Source of the DNA: Pontibacter sp. E15-1
GTDB lineage: Bacteria > Bacteroidota > Bacteroidia > Cytophagales > Hymenobacteraceae
NCBI RefSeq assembly: GCF_022601975.1
Contig: NZ_JAKVIR010000036.1
Location: 1-56,129, forward strand
Direction of reading: 5' to 3'
DNA length: 56,129 nt
Positions 15,638 to 22,869 of the stretch are shown piece after piece. Numbering within the stretch: position 1 is the stretch's first letter; each line of letters begins with the position of its first letter. A model generated the notes under the pieces. The model saw nothing but the letters and a program-made list of their open reading frames with translations, was not told the DNA's origin and did no database searches. The position numbers and the translations under genes were made by a program.

Positions 15638-15746
15638 AGTATACATGCTCGACGGCTTTAAATAAAAGACCGACCAAATCCCCCTTATATAAACCTGATG
15701 GCTAGAATCTTTGTGACCTGTTTGTGGGCACAAAATCAGCAGCGGG

Positions 15747-16520
15747 CTATTCCTTCACCACCTTTACCACGTGCGGCACCACGCGCCTGGGCCAGTTGGT
15801 GCCATCCACCGGTTCCTGCTCAATCTGCGCTACCACGTCCATCCCCTCTACCAACTCTCCAAAAACGGTATACTCTGTGTCGAGGCCGGGCGCACCGCCA
15901 ACGGCCAGGTACGTCTGGATCTGCTCCGGTGTATACTGCATGTTGTGCTGCGCCTCATACGCCCGCAGCTCATCCAATCCCACGGGCTTCCCGGTGACGA
16001 TGTAAAAGTTATGCGACGAAGACTCTTTCTCGGGGTTGCGCTCATCGCCGTACCGGGCCATGGCCAATGCCCCGCGCTTGTGGATATGCCCCGGGTTAAA
16101 CTCCTGCGGAATCTTGTACGACCCCTGCCGCATCTTCCGTTCATCCGAATCGCCGCCCTGCACGGCAAAGTCCTTCACGACACGGTAAAACTCCCCTTCA
16201 TTGTAAAAGCCAGCCTTAGTGAGGCGTATAAAATTGGCGCGGTGCAGCGGCGTGTCGTGGTATAGCCGCAGCTTGATGGTGCCGTGCCGGGTCATGATGG
16301 TGACCAGGCTGTCGGGGTGCTTTTGCCCGTAGGCGCGCAGCACCTCAACGGCGTTCTCGGAGGTGAGCGGGCGCAGTTTGCGCTCGTCCTCGTCTGCCAC
16401 GTTTTCAGTTGCGTCTGTGCCGTTGTCGGAAGCGGTCGGGTTACAGGATGCCGCCGTGGCAAGGCAAGCCGCCACCAGCACCGTGCGCAACCCTACAGCA
16501 AGAAATTGTTTTTTTATCAT
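15747..16520 (-). CDS. Cyclophilin-type peptidylprolyl isomerase, lipoprotein
   Basis: A 257-aa protein with a lipoprotein signal (lipobox ATAASC, Cys at about 26), an acidic linker (about 27-50) and a cyclophilin domain (about 65-257). Catalytic-site residues are seen in EFYRVVKDFAVQGGD (the R, F and Q of the active site), with MARYGDERNPEKESSSHNFY and FGELVEGMDVVAQIE as later family blocks. It accelerates cis-trans proline isomerisation, here probably in the periplasm or at the outer membrane. The insertion KPVGLDELRAYEAQHNMQYT is longer than in minimal cyclophilins but is usual in Bacteroidota forms. Convergent with the M13 peptidase. Confidence 0.93.
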   Translation of the reverse strand: MIKKQFLAVGLRTVLVAACLATAASCNPTASDNGTDATENVADEDERKLRPLTSENAVEVLRAYGQKHPDSLVTIMTRHGTIKLRLYHDTPLHRANFIRLTKAGFYNEGEFYRVVKDFAVQGGDSDERKMRQGSYKIPQEFNPGHIHKRGALAMARYGDERNPEKESSSHNFYIVTGKPVGLDELRAYEAQHNMQYTPEQIQTYLAVGGAPGLDTEYTVFGELVEGMDVVAQIEQEPVDGTNWPRRVVPHVVKVVKE

Positions 16521-16658
16521 CTATAAACTGTTTTGCTGAATCCATAAATATACTAAAATCTGAAATAACACCATGTTGCCGGATTTCAATACCATATAGG
16601 ATATATGAAATTTGATTATTCTAATATTAGGTTCAATGGCCGACGGCCAGGAAAATTG

Positions 16659-16801
16659 CCAGTTAGGTTGCCACCTGCATATCGGATTGTATCGCTGCCG
16701 GGGCGTTTGGCAGGGTGCCTGCAGCGTTGTATCGGGCAGTGGCAACTGGTGCGGACCCGGGTGCGGGAAGCGCATGGAATGGAGGGGGAGAAACTTCGCA
16801 C
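16659..16801 (+). ncRNA. Candidate structured RNA upstream of the subtilase
   Basis: A GC-rich island in an AT-rich 415-nt spacer between divergent genes. A first stem-loop pairs CCAG (16659-16662) with CTGG (16746-16749), TTGCCA (16668-16673) with TGGCAA (16740-16745), CTGC (16675-16678) with GCAG (16736-16739) and CGCTGC (16693-16698) with GCAGCG (16721-16726). A second stem pairs GTGCGGA (16749-16755) with TTCGCAC (16795-16801). I do not recognise a known riboswitch or housekeeping RNA. The strand is assumed from the downstream subtilase gene; it may instead be DNA secondary structure or a decayed element. Confidence 0.35.
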
Positions 16802-16935
16802 ATTCAGGTTCTGGAAAAAAAACAGAAATAAAATGTGGCACCATATGTTGGATATCTAAATGGAAGTGGATACTTTAGGGTCAACGTCATTACAAGTTCA
16901 CATTTTTATTCACTTTTCTAACCCCTAATACAAGT

Positions 16936-18156
16936 ATGAAAAACAGTGTACATTTCAGAGGCGTACTGCGCTCTCTCGTGTTCGGTGCGGCAGTAGCCAC
17001 AGCAGCCTGCACCTTCTCTGCCTGCGATCAGGAAACCAAAGATGCGATGGAGCCCGCAGCCATCACACAGGCCGACAGCCAGAACGGCGCAATCATCAGT
17101 GGACAGTATATAGTTGTATTTAAACAAGACGGTAATCTCCGTACAGACGCCAGCGTTACGTATGCGCAGCGTGTGGAAGCCGTTCGTAAGATGGGCGATA
17201 ACATCCTGACAGAGAACGGTATCAAGGCGTACAAGATTGAGCATGCCTACGGGCAGACAGTGACCGGTATGACAGTGAAAATGTCTGCCACGGAAGCAGC
17301 CCAGCTGCGCAAGGATATGCGCGTGTCCTACATTGAGCCAGACCGTATGGTGATATTGGCCAAGCCGGGTTCAGGCGGAACCGGAACAGCGGGCCAGGAA
17401 GTGCCTTATGGCATTAGCCGCGTGGGCTATGCCAGCGGCGCGGGCAAAACAGCTTGGGTGATCGACACGGGCATCGACCTGGACCACCCAGACCTGAACG
17501 TTGACGTGAGCCGCAGCGTGACCATGTTCACTTCGGGCAGAGATGCCAGCTCAGCGGACGACGGCAACGGGCACGGTTCTCACGTGGCGGGTACCATCGC
17601 CGCCAAAAACAACAGCACAGGCGTGATAGGCGTAGCCTACGATGCCACCGTGGTAGCCGTAAAAGTGCTTGACTCGCGCGGTAGCGGGGCCTATTCCGGT
17701 GTAATTGCCGGCGTGGACTATGTGGCCGCAAACGGAAAGGCCGGTGATGTGGCCAACATGAGCCTGGGCGGACCTGTTTCGCAGGCATTGGACGACGCGA
17801 TTGTGGCAGCTGCCAGCAAGGGAATCAAGTTTGCCCTGGCCGCCGGAAACGAAAGCGCGGACGCGAATAATTCTTCGCCTGCGCGTGTAAACCACGCGAA
17901 CGTATACACCGTGTCTGCGATGGACAACGGCGATAAGTATGCGTACTTCTCCAACTACGGCAATCCGCCGATTGACTACTGCGCACCTGGCGTGAATATC
18001 AAGTCTACCTGGAAGGGCGGAGCGTACAATACCATCAGCGGAACTTCCATGGCTTCGCCGCACGTGGCTGGCCTGCTGTTGCTGGGTAACATTGTAACAG
18101 ATGGCTATGTGACCAACGACCCGGATGGCAAAGCCGACCCGATCGCACACCATTAA
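16936..18156 (+). CDS. Subtilisin-like serine protease (S8), secreted
   Basis: A 406-aa S8 protease. The N-terminal signal has a lipobox-like end (FSACDQE), so it may be lipidated. An I9 inhibitor prodomain follows (GQYIVVFKQD through VSYIEPDRMV, about residues 55-140), then the catalytic domain with D177 (VIDTGIDLDHPDL), H213 (GHGSHVAGTIA) and S371 (GTSMASPHVAGL), and oxyanion Asn in AAGNESADAN. It would be made as an inactive precursor and released by autocleavage. It is a compact fungal proteinase K-like form with no C-terminal sorting domain. A strong terminator follows, and the upstream spacer holds a candidate structured RNA. Confidence 0.96.
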   Translation: MKNSVHFRGVLRSLVFGAAVATAACTFSACDQETKDAMEPAAITQADSQNGAIISGQYIVVFKQDGNLRTDASVTYAQRVEAVRKMGDNILTENGIKAYKIEHAYGQTVTGMTVKMSATEAAQLRKDMRVSYIEPDRMVILAKPGSGGTGTAGQEVPYGISRVGYASGAGKTAWVIDTGIDLDHPDLNVDVSRSVTMFTSGRDASSADDGNGHGSHVAGTIAAKNNSTGVIGVAYDATVVAVKVLDSRGSGAYSGVIAGVDYVAANGKAGDVANMSLGGPVSQALDDAIVAAASKGIKFALAAGNESADANNSSPARVNHANVYTVSAMDNGDKYAYFSNYGNPPIDYCAPGVNIKSTWKGGAYNTISGTSMASPHVAGLLLLGNIVTDGYVTNDPDGKADPIAHH

Positions 18157-18181
18157 ACCAAATACAAAAATCAGTTAGCCG

Positions 18182-18220
18182 GAAGGGGGCAGCCATTGTG
18201 GCTGCCCCCTTCTTTTTTTT
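18182..18220 (+). terminator. Intrinsic terminator of the subtilase gene
   Basis: A perfect 14-bp stem GAAGGGGGCAGCCA / TGGCTGCCCCCTTC with a 3-nt loop and eight T residues, 25 nt after the stop codon. Confidence 0.95.
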
Positions 18221-18231
18221 CGACTGAAACT

Positions 18232-18732
18232 TCAAAGCTCCTTGCGCATCACAAAGTCATTCATCCAGTAAGGGCCGATGGGGATGTCTTCCTGCAGGTG
18301 CACCTGGTAGCCGCAGCGGCCGTAAAACTCCCTGGCCTTGTTGTGGCGGTTCACGTTCAGATCGAGGAAGCGGGCACCAAGGGCGCTCACCTCATCTTCT
18401 ACTGCCGCCAGAAACGCTTTGCCATAGCCTTTGCCCTGTGCCTCGGGCAGCAGGTATATTTTATTGAGTTTATATACCCCTTCTGCCGCATCTTTGCCGG
18501 AATAGGCTGCAAAGCCAACGGGCACCTCCGCTTCAAGAAAAAGCAGGAATGTCTGGCCCTCCTGCATTTGCCGCTCCAGCGCCTCTCCCGAGTAAATCAC
18601 GCCAAACATATAGTGAATCTGCTCTTTGCACAGGATGCTGCCGTAGGTTGGCTCCCAGGTGGCTGCGGCAAGTGCCTCAATCAACGGGACGTCTGCTAAA
18701 CTGGCGGTTCGGATAGAATACTCTGCGCGCAT
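18232..18732 (-). CDS. GNAT family N-acetyltransferase
   Basis: A 166-aa GNAT protein. The acetyl-CoA-binding motif A is seen in VYKLNKIYLLPEAQGKGYGKAFLAAVE (here cited by its core QGKGYG, about residues 96-101), preceded by the beta-strand block VPVGFAAYSGKDA, with the C-terminal motif B as ARFLDLNVNRHNKAREFYGR. The N-terminus IRTASLADVPLIEALAAATW is typical of the RimI/GNAT type. It transfers an acetyl group from acetyl-CoA to an amine; the substrate cannot be told from sequence. Convergent with the subtilase gene. Confidence 0.92.
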   Translation of the reverse strand: MRAEYSIRTASLADVPLIEALAAATWEPTYGSILCKEQIHYMFGVIYSGEALERQMQEGQTFLLFLEAEVPVGFAAYSGKDAAEGVYKLNKIYLLPEAQGKGYGKAFLAAVEDEVSALGARFLDLNVNRHNKAREFYGRCGYQVHLQEDIPIGPYWMNDFVMRKEL

Positions 18733-18796
18733 AGGTATAGGTGCTGGTGGAAGGGCAAGGTACTCCGCAAAAAGAAAACTGTCAATGCGGAGCGTA

Positions 18797-18829
18797 TTTT
18801 ATGTACTCTGGCTAATTCTTCTATTTTTG
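18797..18829 (+). promoter_or_regulatory. Bacteroidota-type promoter for the MDR oxidoreductase
   Basis: An exact -7 element TATTTTTG (18822-18829) with TTTT at 18797-18800 in place of TTTG, 21 nt upstream. The expected leader to the ATG at 18861 is about 25 nt. Confidence 0.55.
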
Positions 18830-18860
18830 TGTGAGGTCATCATATCCGTAAAGCGAAAAC

Positions 18861-19859
18861 ATGAAAGCAGTATACTTAGAGGCGATCGACGCGCCCTTCA
18901 CCCTCATCGACACCGACAGACCAACAGCAGGGCCCGGCCAGGCCATCGTGCAGGTAAAGGCCGCCGCCCTCAACCGCCGCGATGTCTGGATTCAGCACGG
19001 CAAGTATTTCCTGAAAGACTATCCTGCCATCCTGGGCTCTGACTGCGCGGGTGTGGTAACAGAGGTAGGTGCTGGCGCAGACCCGAAATGGGTAGGGCAG
19101 GAGGTGCTCGTGGACCCCGGCTCGAACTGGGGCGACAACCCACGGGCACACTCCGCTGACTACAAGATTCTGGGTATGCCGCAGGCCGGTGCTTTTGCCG
19201 AGTTCGTGCAGGTGCCTGCCGAAAACCTCCACCACAAGCCACCGCACATGAGCTTTGAGGAGGCCGCTGCCTTGCCTCTGGCGGGCCTGACGGCTTACCG
19301 ATCGGTGTTCAGCAAGTGCGGGCTGCAGCCCGGTGAGAAAGCGCTGGTAACGGGAGCCGGTGGGGGGGTGGCGCTTTTTGCCATGCAGTTTGCCATAGCC
19401 GCAGGCGCTGAGGTATGGGTTACGTCCGGGGACGAGGAGAAAATAGAAAAGGCAAAAGCGCTGGGTGCAGCCGGAGGTATAAACTACAAGCTAGAAGACT
19501 GGGGGAAACAACTGAAAGCCCAGGTCGGCGGATTTGATGTGGCGATTGACGGGGCTGGAGGCGAAGGATTTGTGCAACTTGTAAAGCTGGCCAAGCCCGG
19601 CGGGCGCATCGCCATGTATGGCGGCACCACTGGCATGATCGGGAAGATAAACCCGGCCGAGATTTTCTGGAAGCAGCTGGCCATTTTTGGAAGCACAATG
19701 GGCACCGCCCAGGATTTCGCGGGTATGATGAAACTGGTGCGGGAGAAGGAGATCAAGCCGGTTGTGGATGTGGTGTTCCCGCTGGAAGAGGCGGAGCAGG
19801 CCATGCGCTATATGGAAGCCAGCAAGCAGTTTGGCAAGATCGTGCTGCGGGTGGGGTAG
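18861..19859 (+). CDS. MDR-superfamily NAD(P)H:quinone reductase-like protein
   Basis: A 332-aa medium-chain dehydrogenase/reductase. The GroES-like N-terminal domain (LGSDCAGVVTEVGAGADPKW) is followed by the Rossmann part with the cofactor motif in ALVTGAGGGVALFAMQFAIA (about residues 157-176) and the conserved block LAKPGGRIAMYGGTTG. It lacks the structural zinc Cys quartet of true zinc alcohol dehydrogenases, so it is nearer to the quinone oxidoreductase/YhdH-like enoyl reductase branch, although databases often label it zinc-binding. It is probably cytoplasmic and NADPH-dependent. It stands alone, and a palindromic repeat follows its stop. Confidence 0.88.
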   Translation: MKAVYLEAIDAPFTLIDTDRPTAGPGQAIVQVKAAALNRRDVWIQHGKYFLKDYPAILGSDCAGVVTEVGAGADPKWVGQEVLVDPGSNWGDNPRAHSADYKILGMPQAGAFAEFVQVPAENLHHKPPHMSFEEAAALPLAGLTAYRSVFSKCGLQPGEKALVTGAGGGVALFAMQFAIAAGAEVWVTSGDEEKIEKAKALGAAGGINYKLEDWGKQLKAQVGGFDVAIDGAGGEGFVQLVKLAKPGGRIAMYGGTTGMIGKINPAEIFWKQLAIFGSTMGTAQDFAGMMKLVREKEIKPVVDVVFPLEEAEQAMRYMEASKQFGKIVLRVG

Positions 19860-19867
19860 CCGATGGT

Positions 19868-19922
19868 TGTTTATGTAGAGACGCAAAATTTTGCGTCCCT
19901 ACAATTGCGTCCCTACATAAAC
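19868..19922. repeat. Nested palindromic repeat (GTAGAGACGCAAAATTTTGCGTC type)
   Basis: Outer arms TGTTTATGTAGAGACGCAA and TTGCGTCCCTACATAAACA match over 19 nt with one mismatch, and the inner 18-nt palindrome GACGCAAAATTTTGCGTC sits at 19880-19897. Repeats of this wording are scattered in many Bacteroidota and cyanobacterial genomes as small dispersed palindromic elements. It sits between two convergent genes and may serve as their end signal. Confidence 0.65.
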
Positions 19923-19937
19923 AATCAGCAACCAGAC

Positions 19938-22136
19938 TTACTGGTTCTGTTCCAGCAAATTCAGTAGGAAAGCATACTGCAGCGCTGTTTCCTTGTAGCG
20001 CTCGAAGCGGCCGGAGGCACCGCCGTGGCCGGCCACCATGTTGGTGTGCAGCAGCAGGGTGTGGTTGTCCGTTTTCATGTCGCGGAGCTTGGCTACCCAT
20101 TTGGCCGGTTCCCAGTACTGCACCTGCGAGTCGTGGAGGCCCGTGGTGACGAGCATGTTAGGGTAGGCTTTGGCTTCCACATTGTCGTAAGGCGAGTAAG
20201 ACAGCATGTAGTCGTAGTACTGCTTCTCGGCGGGGTTGCCCCACTCGTCAAACTCCCCGGTGGTCAGCGGAATACTGGTGTCCAGCATCGTGGTCACCAC
20301 GTCCACAAAAGGGACGGCAGCCAGCACACCTTTAAACAGCTCCGGGTGCATGTTCACCACAGCGCCCATTAGCAGGCCCCCGGCGCTGCCGCCCTGGGCA
20401 AACAGCTTGTCGGGGTTGGTGTAGTGCTGGTCAATCAGGAACTGGGCGGCGTCGGTAAAGTCGGTAAAGGTGTTTTTCTTCTTCAGCATCTTGCCGTTCT
20501 CATACCATTGGCGGCCCATCTCCTGGCCTCCGCGAATGTGCGCGATGGCAAACACAAAACCGCGGTCCAGCAGGCTGAGGCGCACCGAACTGAAGCTCGG
20601 GTTCGTGCTGTAGCCGTATGAGCCATAGGCGTAGAGCAGGGTCGGGTTGTTGCCGTTTAGCTGTATCCCCTTTTTATATACCAAAGACACAGGGATTTTG
20701 GTCCCGTCTTCGGCGGTGGCGTAAATGCGCTTCGCCTCATAGTTCTCCGGGTTAAAATCACCCACCACTTCCTGGCGCTTCAGCAGTTCCCGCTCCTTCG
20801 TCTGCATGTTGAAATCATACGTGGAGTTGGGCGTGGTCAGAGAGCTGTACTCGTAGCGCAGCGTCTTGCTGTCGAAGTCGGGGTTGGTGCCGATGTAGGC
20901 GGTATAGGCCTCCTCGCCGAAATCAACATAATAATCCGTTTTCGGGTCGGCCCATTTGCGCACGCGGATCTGCGGAAGCCCGTTTTTGCGCTCCTGCAGG
21001 GCCAGGTAGTCCCTGAAAATCTCGATGCCCTCCAGCAGCACGTCCTCGCGGTGCGGGATAACCTCCTTCCAATTGGCCTTGCCGGGCTTGCTCACCGGGG
21101 TCTGCATCAGCTTAAAGTTGGTGGCGCCGTCCTTGTTGGTCACGATGTAAAACTTGTCGCCGAAGTGGTCCACGCTATACTCCAGGCCACGCTCGCGCGG
21201 CTGTATCATCTTAAACTCCCCATTGGGCTTGTCGGCATCCAGGTAGCGGTACTCATTAGAGAGCGTGCTGCCGCTCCCGATGATGATGTACTTATCGGAC
21301 TTTGTTTTGAAGACGAAGGTGCCGAACGTCTCGTCGGTTTCGTGGTATACCTCCTGATCCTGAGCGGTGGGCATGCCCAGCGTGTGCTTGAAGATTTTGA
21401 AGGAGCGGAGCGCCGGGTCCTTCATGGTATAGAACACGGTTTTGTTGTCGTTGCCCCATACGGCGGTGCCGGTGGTGTTGGGTATGGCGTCGGGCAGCAG
21501 CTTGCCGGTTTTCAGGTCTTTGAAACGGATGGTATACTTGCGGCGGCTCACGGTGTCCTCGCCGAAGGCCAGCAGCTGGTTGCTCGGGCTCACATCCATA
21601 CTGGCGGCGGCGTAGTAGCTCTGGCCCTGGGCACGCTCGTTGGCGTTCACCATCACCTCCTGGGGCGCCTCCAGCGAGCCTTTCTTCCGGGCATAAATGG
21701 GATACTCCTTGCCTTCCTCGTAGCGGGTATAATACCAGTAGCCATCGTCCTTAAAGGGCACCGACTCGTCTTTCTGCTTGATGCGGCCCACAATCTCCTT
21801 GTAGAGTTTCTCCTGAAGCTCCTCGGTATGGGCCAGCACCTGCTTGGTGTAGTCGTTCTCGGCGTTGAGGTAGGCGATCACCTCGGGGTCTTCGCGCTGG
21901 TTCATCCAGTAATAGTTGTCGGTGCGCGTGTCGCCGTGCGTGGTTAGTTGCTTCGGCACCTTTTTGGCCACAGGAGGCTGCAGTTCCTGCCCGATGGCAA
22001 GCACCGCAGCACTTTGCTGGGGCAGGGCGACCGTGGCGGTGGCGGGAGTGTTGCTTGGTGAGCAGCCCGACGCGAAGGCAAGGCATGCGCTGAGTAGTGT
22101 GGCAGAGGCTGCCGTTTGCGGTTTAAAAAGCTTCAT
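19938..22136 (-). CDS. ptrB: Oligopeptidase B-like S9 peptidase, lipoprotein
   Basis: About 732 aa from the ATG at 22134-22136; an upstream ATG at 22190 would add 18 residues before the signal and is rejected. The signal ends in a lipobox (FASGCSPS). A seven-bladed propeller (about 60-440) precedes the alpha/beta-hydrolase domain with the catalytic Ser in GGSAGGLLMG, Asp in GLHDSQVQYWEP and His in VAGHGGASGRF. The phrase RGGQEMGRQWYENGKMLKKK is typical of oligopeptidase B rather than prolyl oligopeptidase. It would cut short peptides after basic residues at the cell envelope. Subfamily moderately sure; family very sure. Confidence 0.93.
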   Translation of the reverse strand: MKLFKPQTAASATLLSACLAFASGCSPSNTPATATVALPQQSAAVLAIGQELQPPVAKKVPKQLTTHGDTRTDNYYWMNQREDPEVIAYLNAENDYTKQVLAHTEELQEKLYKEIVGRIKQKDESVPFKDDGYWYYTRYEEGKEYPIYARKKGSLEAPQEVMVNANERAQGQSYYAAASMDVSPSNQLLAFGEDTVSRRKYTIRFKDLKTGKLLPDAIPNTTGTAVWGNDNKTVFYTMKDPALRSFKIFKHTLGMPTAQDQEVYHETDETFGTFVFKTKSDKYIIIGSGSTLSNEYRYLDADKPNGEFKMIQPRERGLEYSVDHFGDKFYIVTNKDGATNFKLMQTPVSKPGKANWKEVIPHREDVLLEGIEIFRDYLALQERKNGLPQIRVRKWADPKTDYYVDFGEEAYTAYIGTNPDFDSKTLRYEYSSLTTPNSTYDFNMQTKERELLKRQEVVGDFNPENYEAKRIYATAEDGTKIPVSLVYKKGIQLNGNNPTLLYAYGSYGYSTNPSFSSVRLSLLDRGFVFAIAHIRGGQEMGRQWYENGKMLKKKNTFTDFTDAAQFLIDQHYTNPDKLFAQGGSAGGLLMGAVVNMHPELFKGVLAAVPFVDVVTTMLDTSIPLTTGEFDEWGNPAEKQYYDYMLSYSPYDNVEAKAYPNMLVTTGLHDSQVQYWEPAKWVAKLRDMKTDNHTLLLHTNMVAGHGGASGRFERYKETALQYAFLLNLLEQNQ

Positions 22137-22301
22137 AGGTTTAGATAAGTATGAGATTGGCTTCGGGCCACAGTCCTTTGCGGTAGCCACACAGCAAATT
22201 CAGCAAAAAACCGCAGGAAACAAAACTGGAATAAATAGGATGCATGCAGCGTGATTTTTCGTAAATTGACATCATACCCCATACCTAAACCCCAAACCAG
22301 A

Positions 22302-22559
22302 ATGGCAACACAAACAGAATTTGAACAGGCAGTAGAAAGGTCGAAGACATTGGCCGAGCGCCCCAGCAACACGGTGCTGCTGCAGCTGTACGGCCTTTTT
22401 AAGCAGGCCACAGAAGGAGACGTGAACACAGACCGCCCTGGTGGCTTCGATTTTAAGAACATTGCCAAATGGGATGCCTGGAAAGAGCAGAAAGGCAAGA
22501 GCCAGGAAGAAGCCCGCGATGCGTATGTACAGCTGGTGGATGAGCTGGCGAAGAAGTAG
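22302..22559 (+). CDS. Acyl-CoA-binding protein
   Basis: An 85-aa protein starting at the ATG at 22302 (MATQTEFEQAVERSK); the longer frame from 22251 adds 17 residues not found in the family. It is a complete four-helix ACBP: LLQLYGLFKQATEGDVNTD, then RPGGFDFKNIAKWDAWKEQK, and AYVQLVDELAKK at the end. The conserved Tyr, Lys and Trp residues of the acyl-CoA pocket are present. It carries long-chain acyl-CoA esters in the cytoplasm. Such proteins are frequent in Bacteroidota. Its own terminator lies 25 nt downstream. Confidence 0.95.
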   Translation: MATQTEFEQAVERSKTLAERPSNTVLLQLYGLFKQATEGDVNTDRPGGFDFKNIAKWDAWKEQKGKSQEEARDAYVQLVDELAKK

Positions 22560-22583
22560 AGGGCCCAGAATTATCCTGGAAGG

Positions 22584-22616
22584 GCAATGGCTGTATAGGC
22601 CATTGCTTTTTTTTTT
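22584..22616 (+). terminator. Intrinsic terminator
   Basis: An 8-bp stem GCAATGGC / GCCATTGC with a 7-nt loop and ten T residues, just after the acyl-CoA-binding protein gene. Confidence 0.92.
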
Positions 22617-22664
22617 GTGACAGAGCCAAACGCGAAAGCTTGCGTTCGGGAGGTAGCATATAGG

Positions 22665-22738
22665 ATAAGTTAAATATTATAAAATCATAGATAGGGCGTG
22701 TTTTTTTGGTGTATAAGATTTAACTTATTGATATATAG
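22665..22738 (+). promoter_or_regulatory. Inverted repeat upstream of susC-like gene
   Basis: ATAAGTTAAAT at 22665-22675 and its exact complement ATTTAACTTAT at 22728-22738 form an 11-bp inverted repeat with a 52-nt interval; a third related box (AGTTAACTTG) lies at about 22796. It is placed 130-200 nt before the SusC start, so it may be a regulator site or a folding leader; no cognate regulator gene adjoins. Confidence 0.35.
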
Positions 22739-22869
22739 ATATTTGAAAATTAGCGAAGTATGTTTTAACGTTGGTATACTATCCGATAAATCATAGTTAA
22801 CTTGTTTTAAGCTCAAAAGCGGGAGGTTGCTGCCCCCATGTCATATTCTACTACTAAACTATACTTTCT

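Noticed and set aside
16521..16878. Overlapping short frames on both strands upstream of the subtilase
   Set aside because: None has a family or plausible composition; the region is better explained as structured non-coding sequence.
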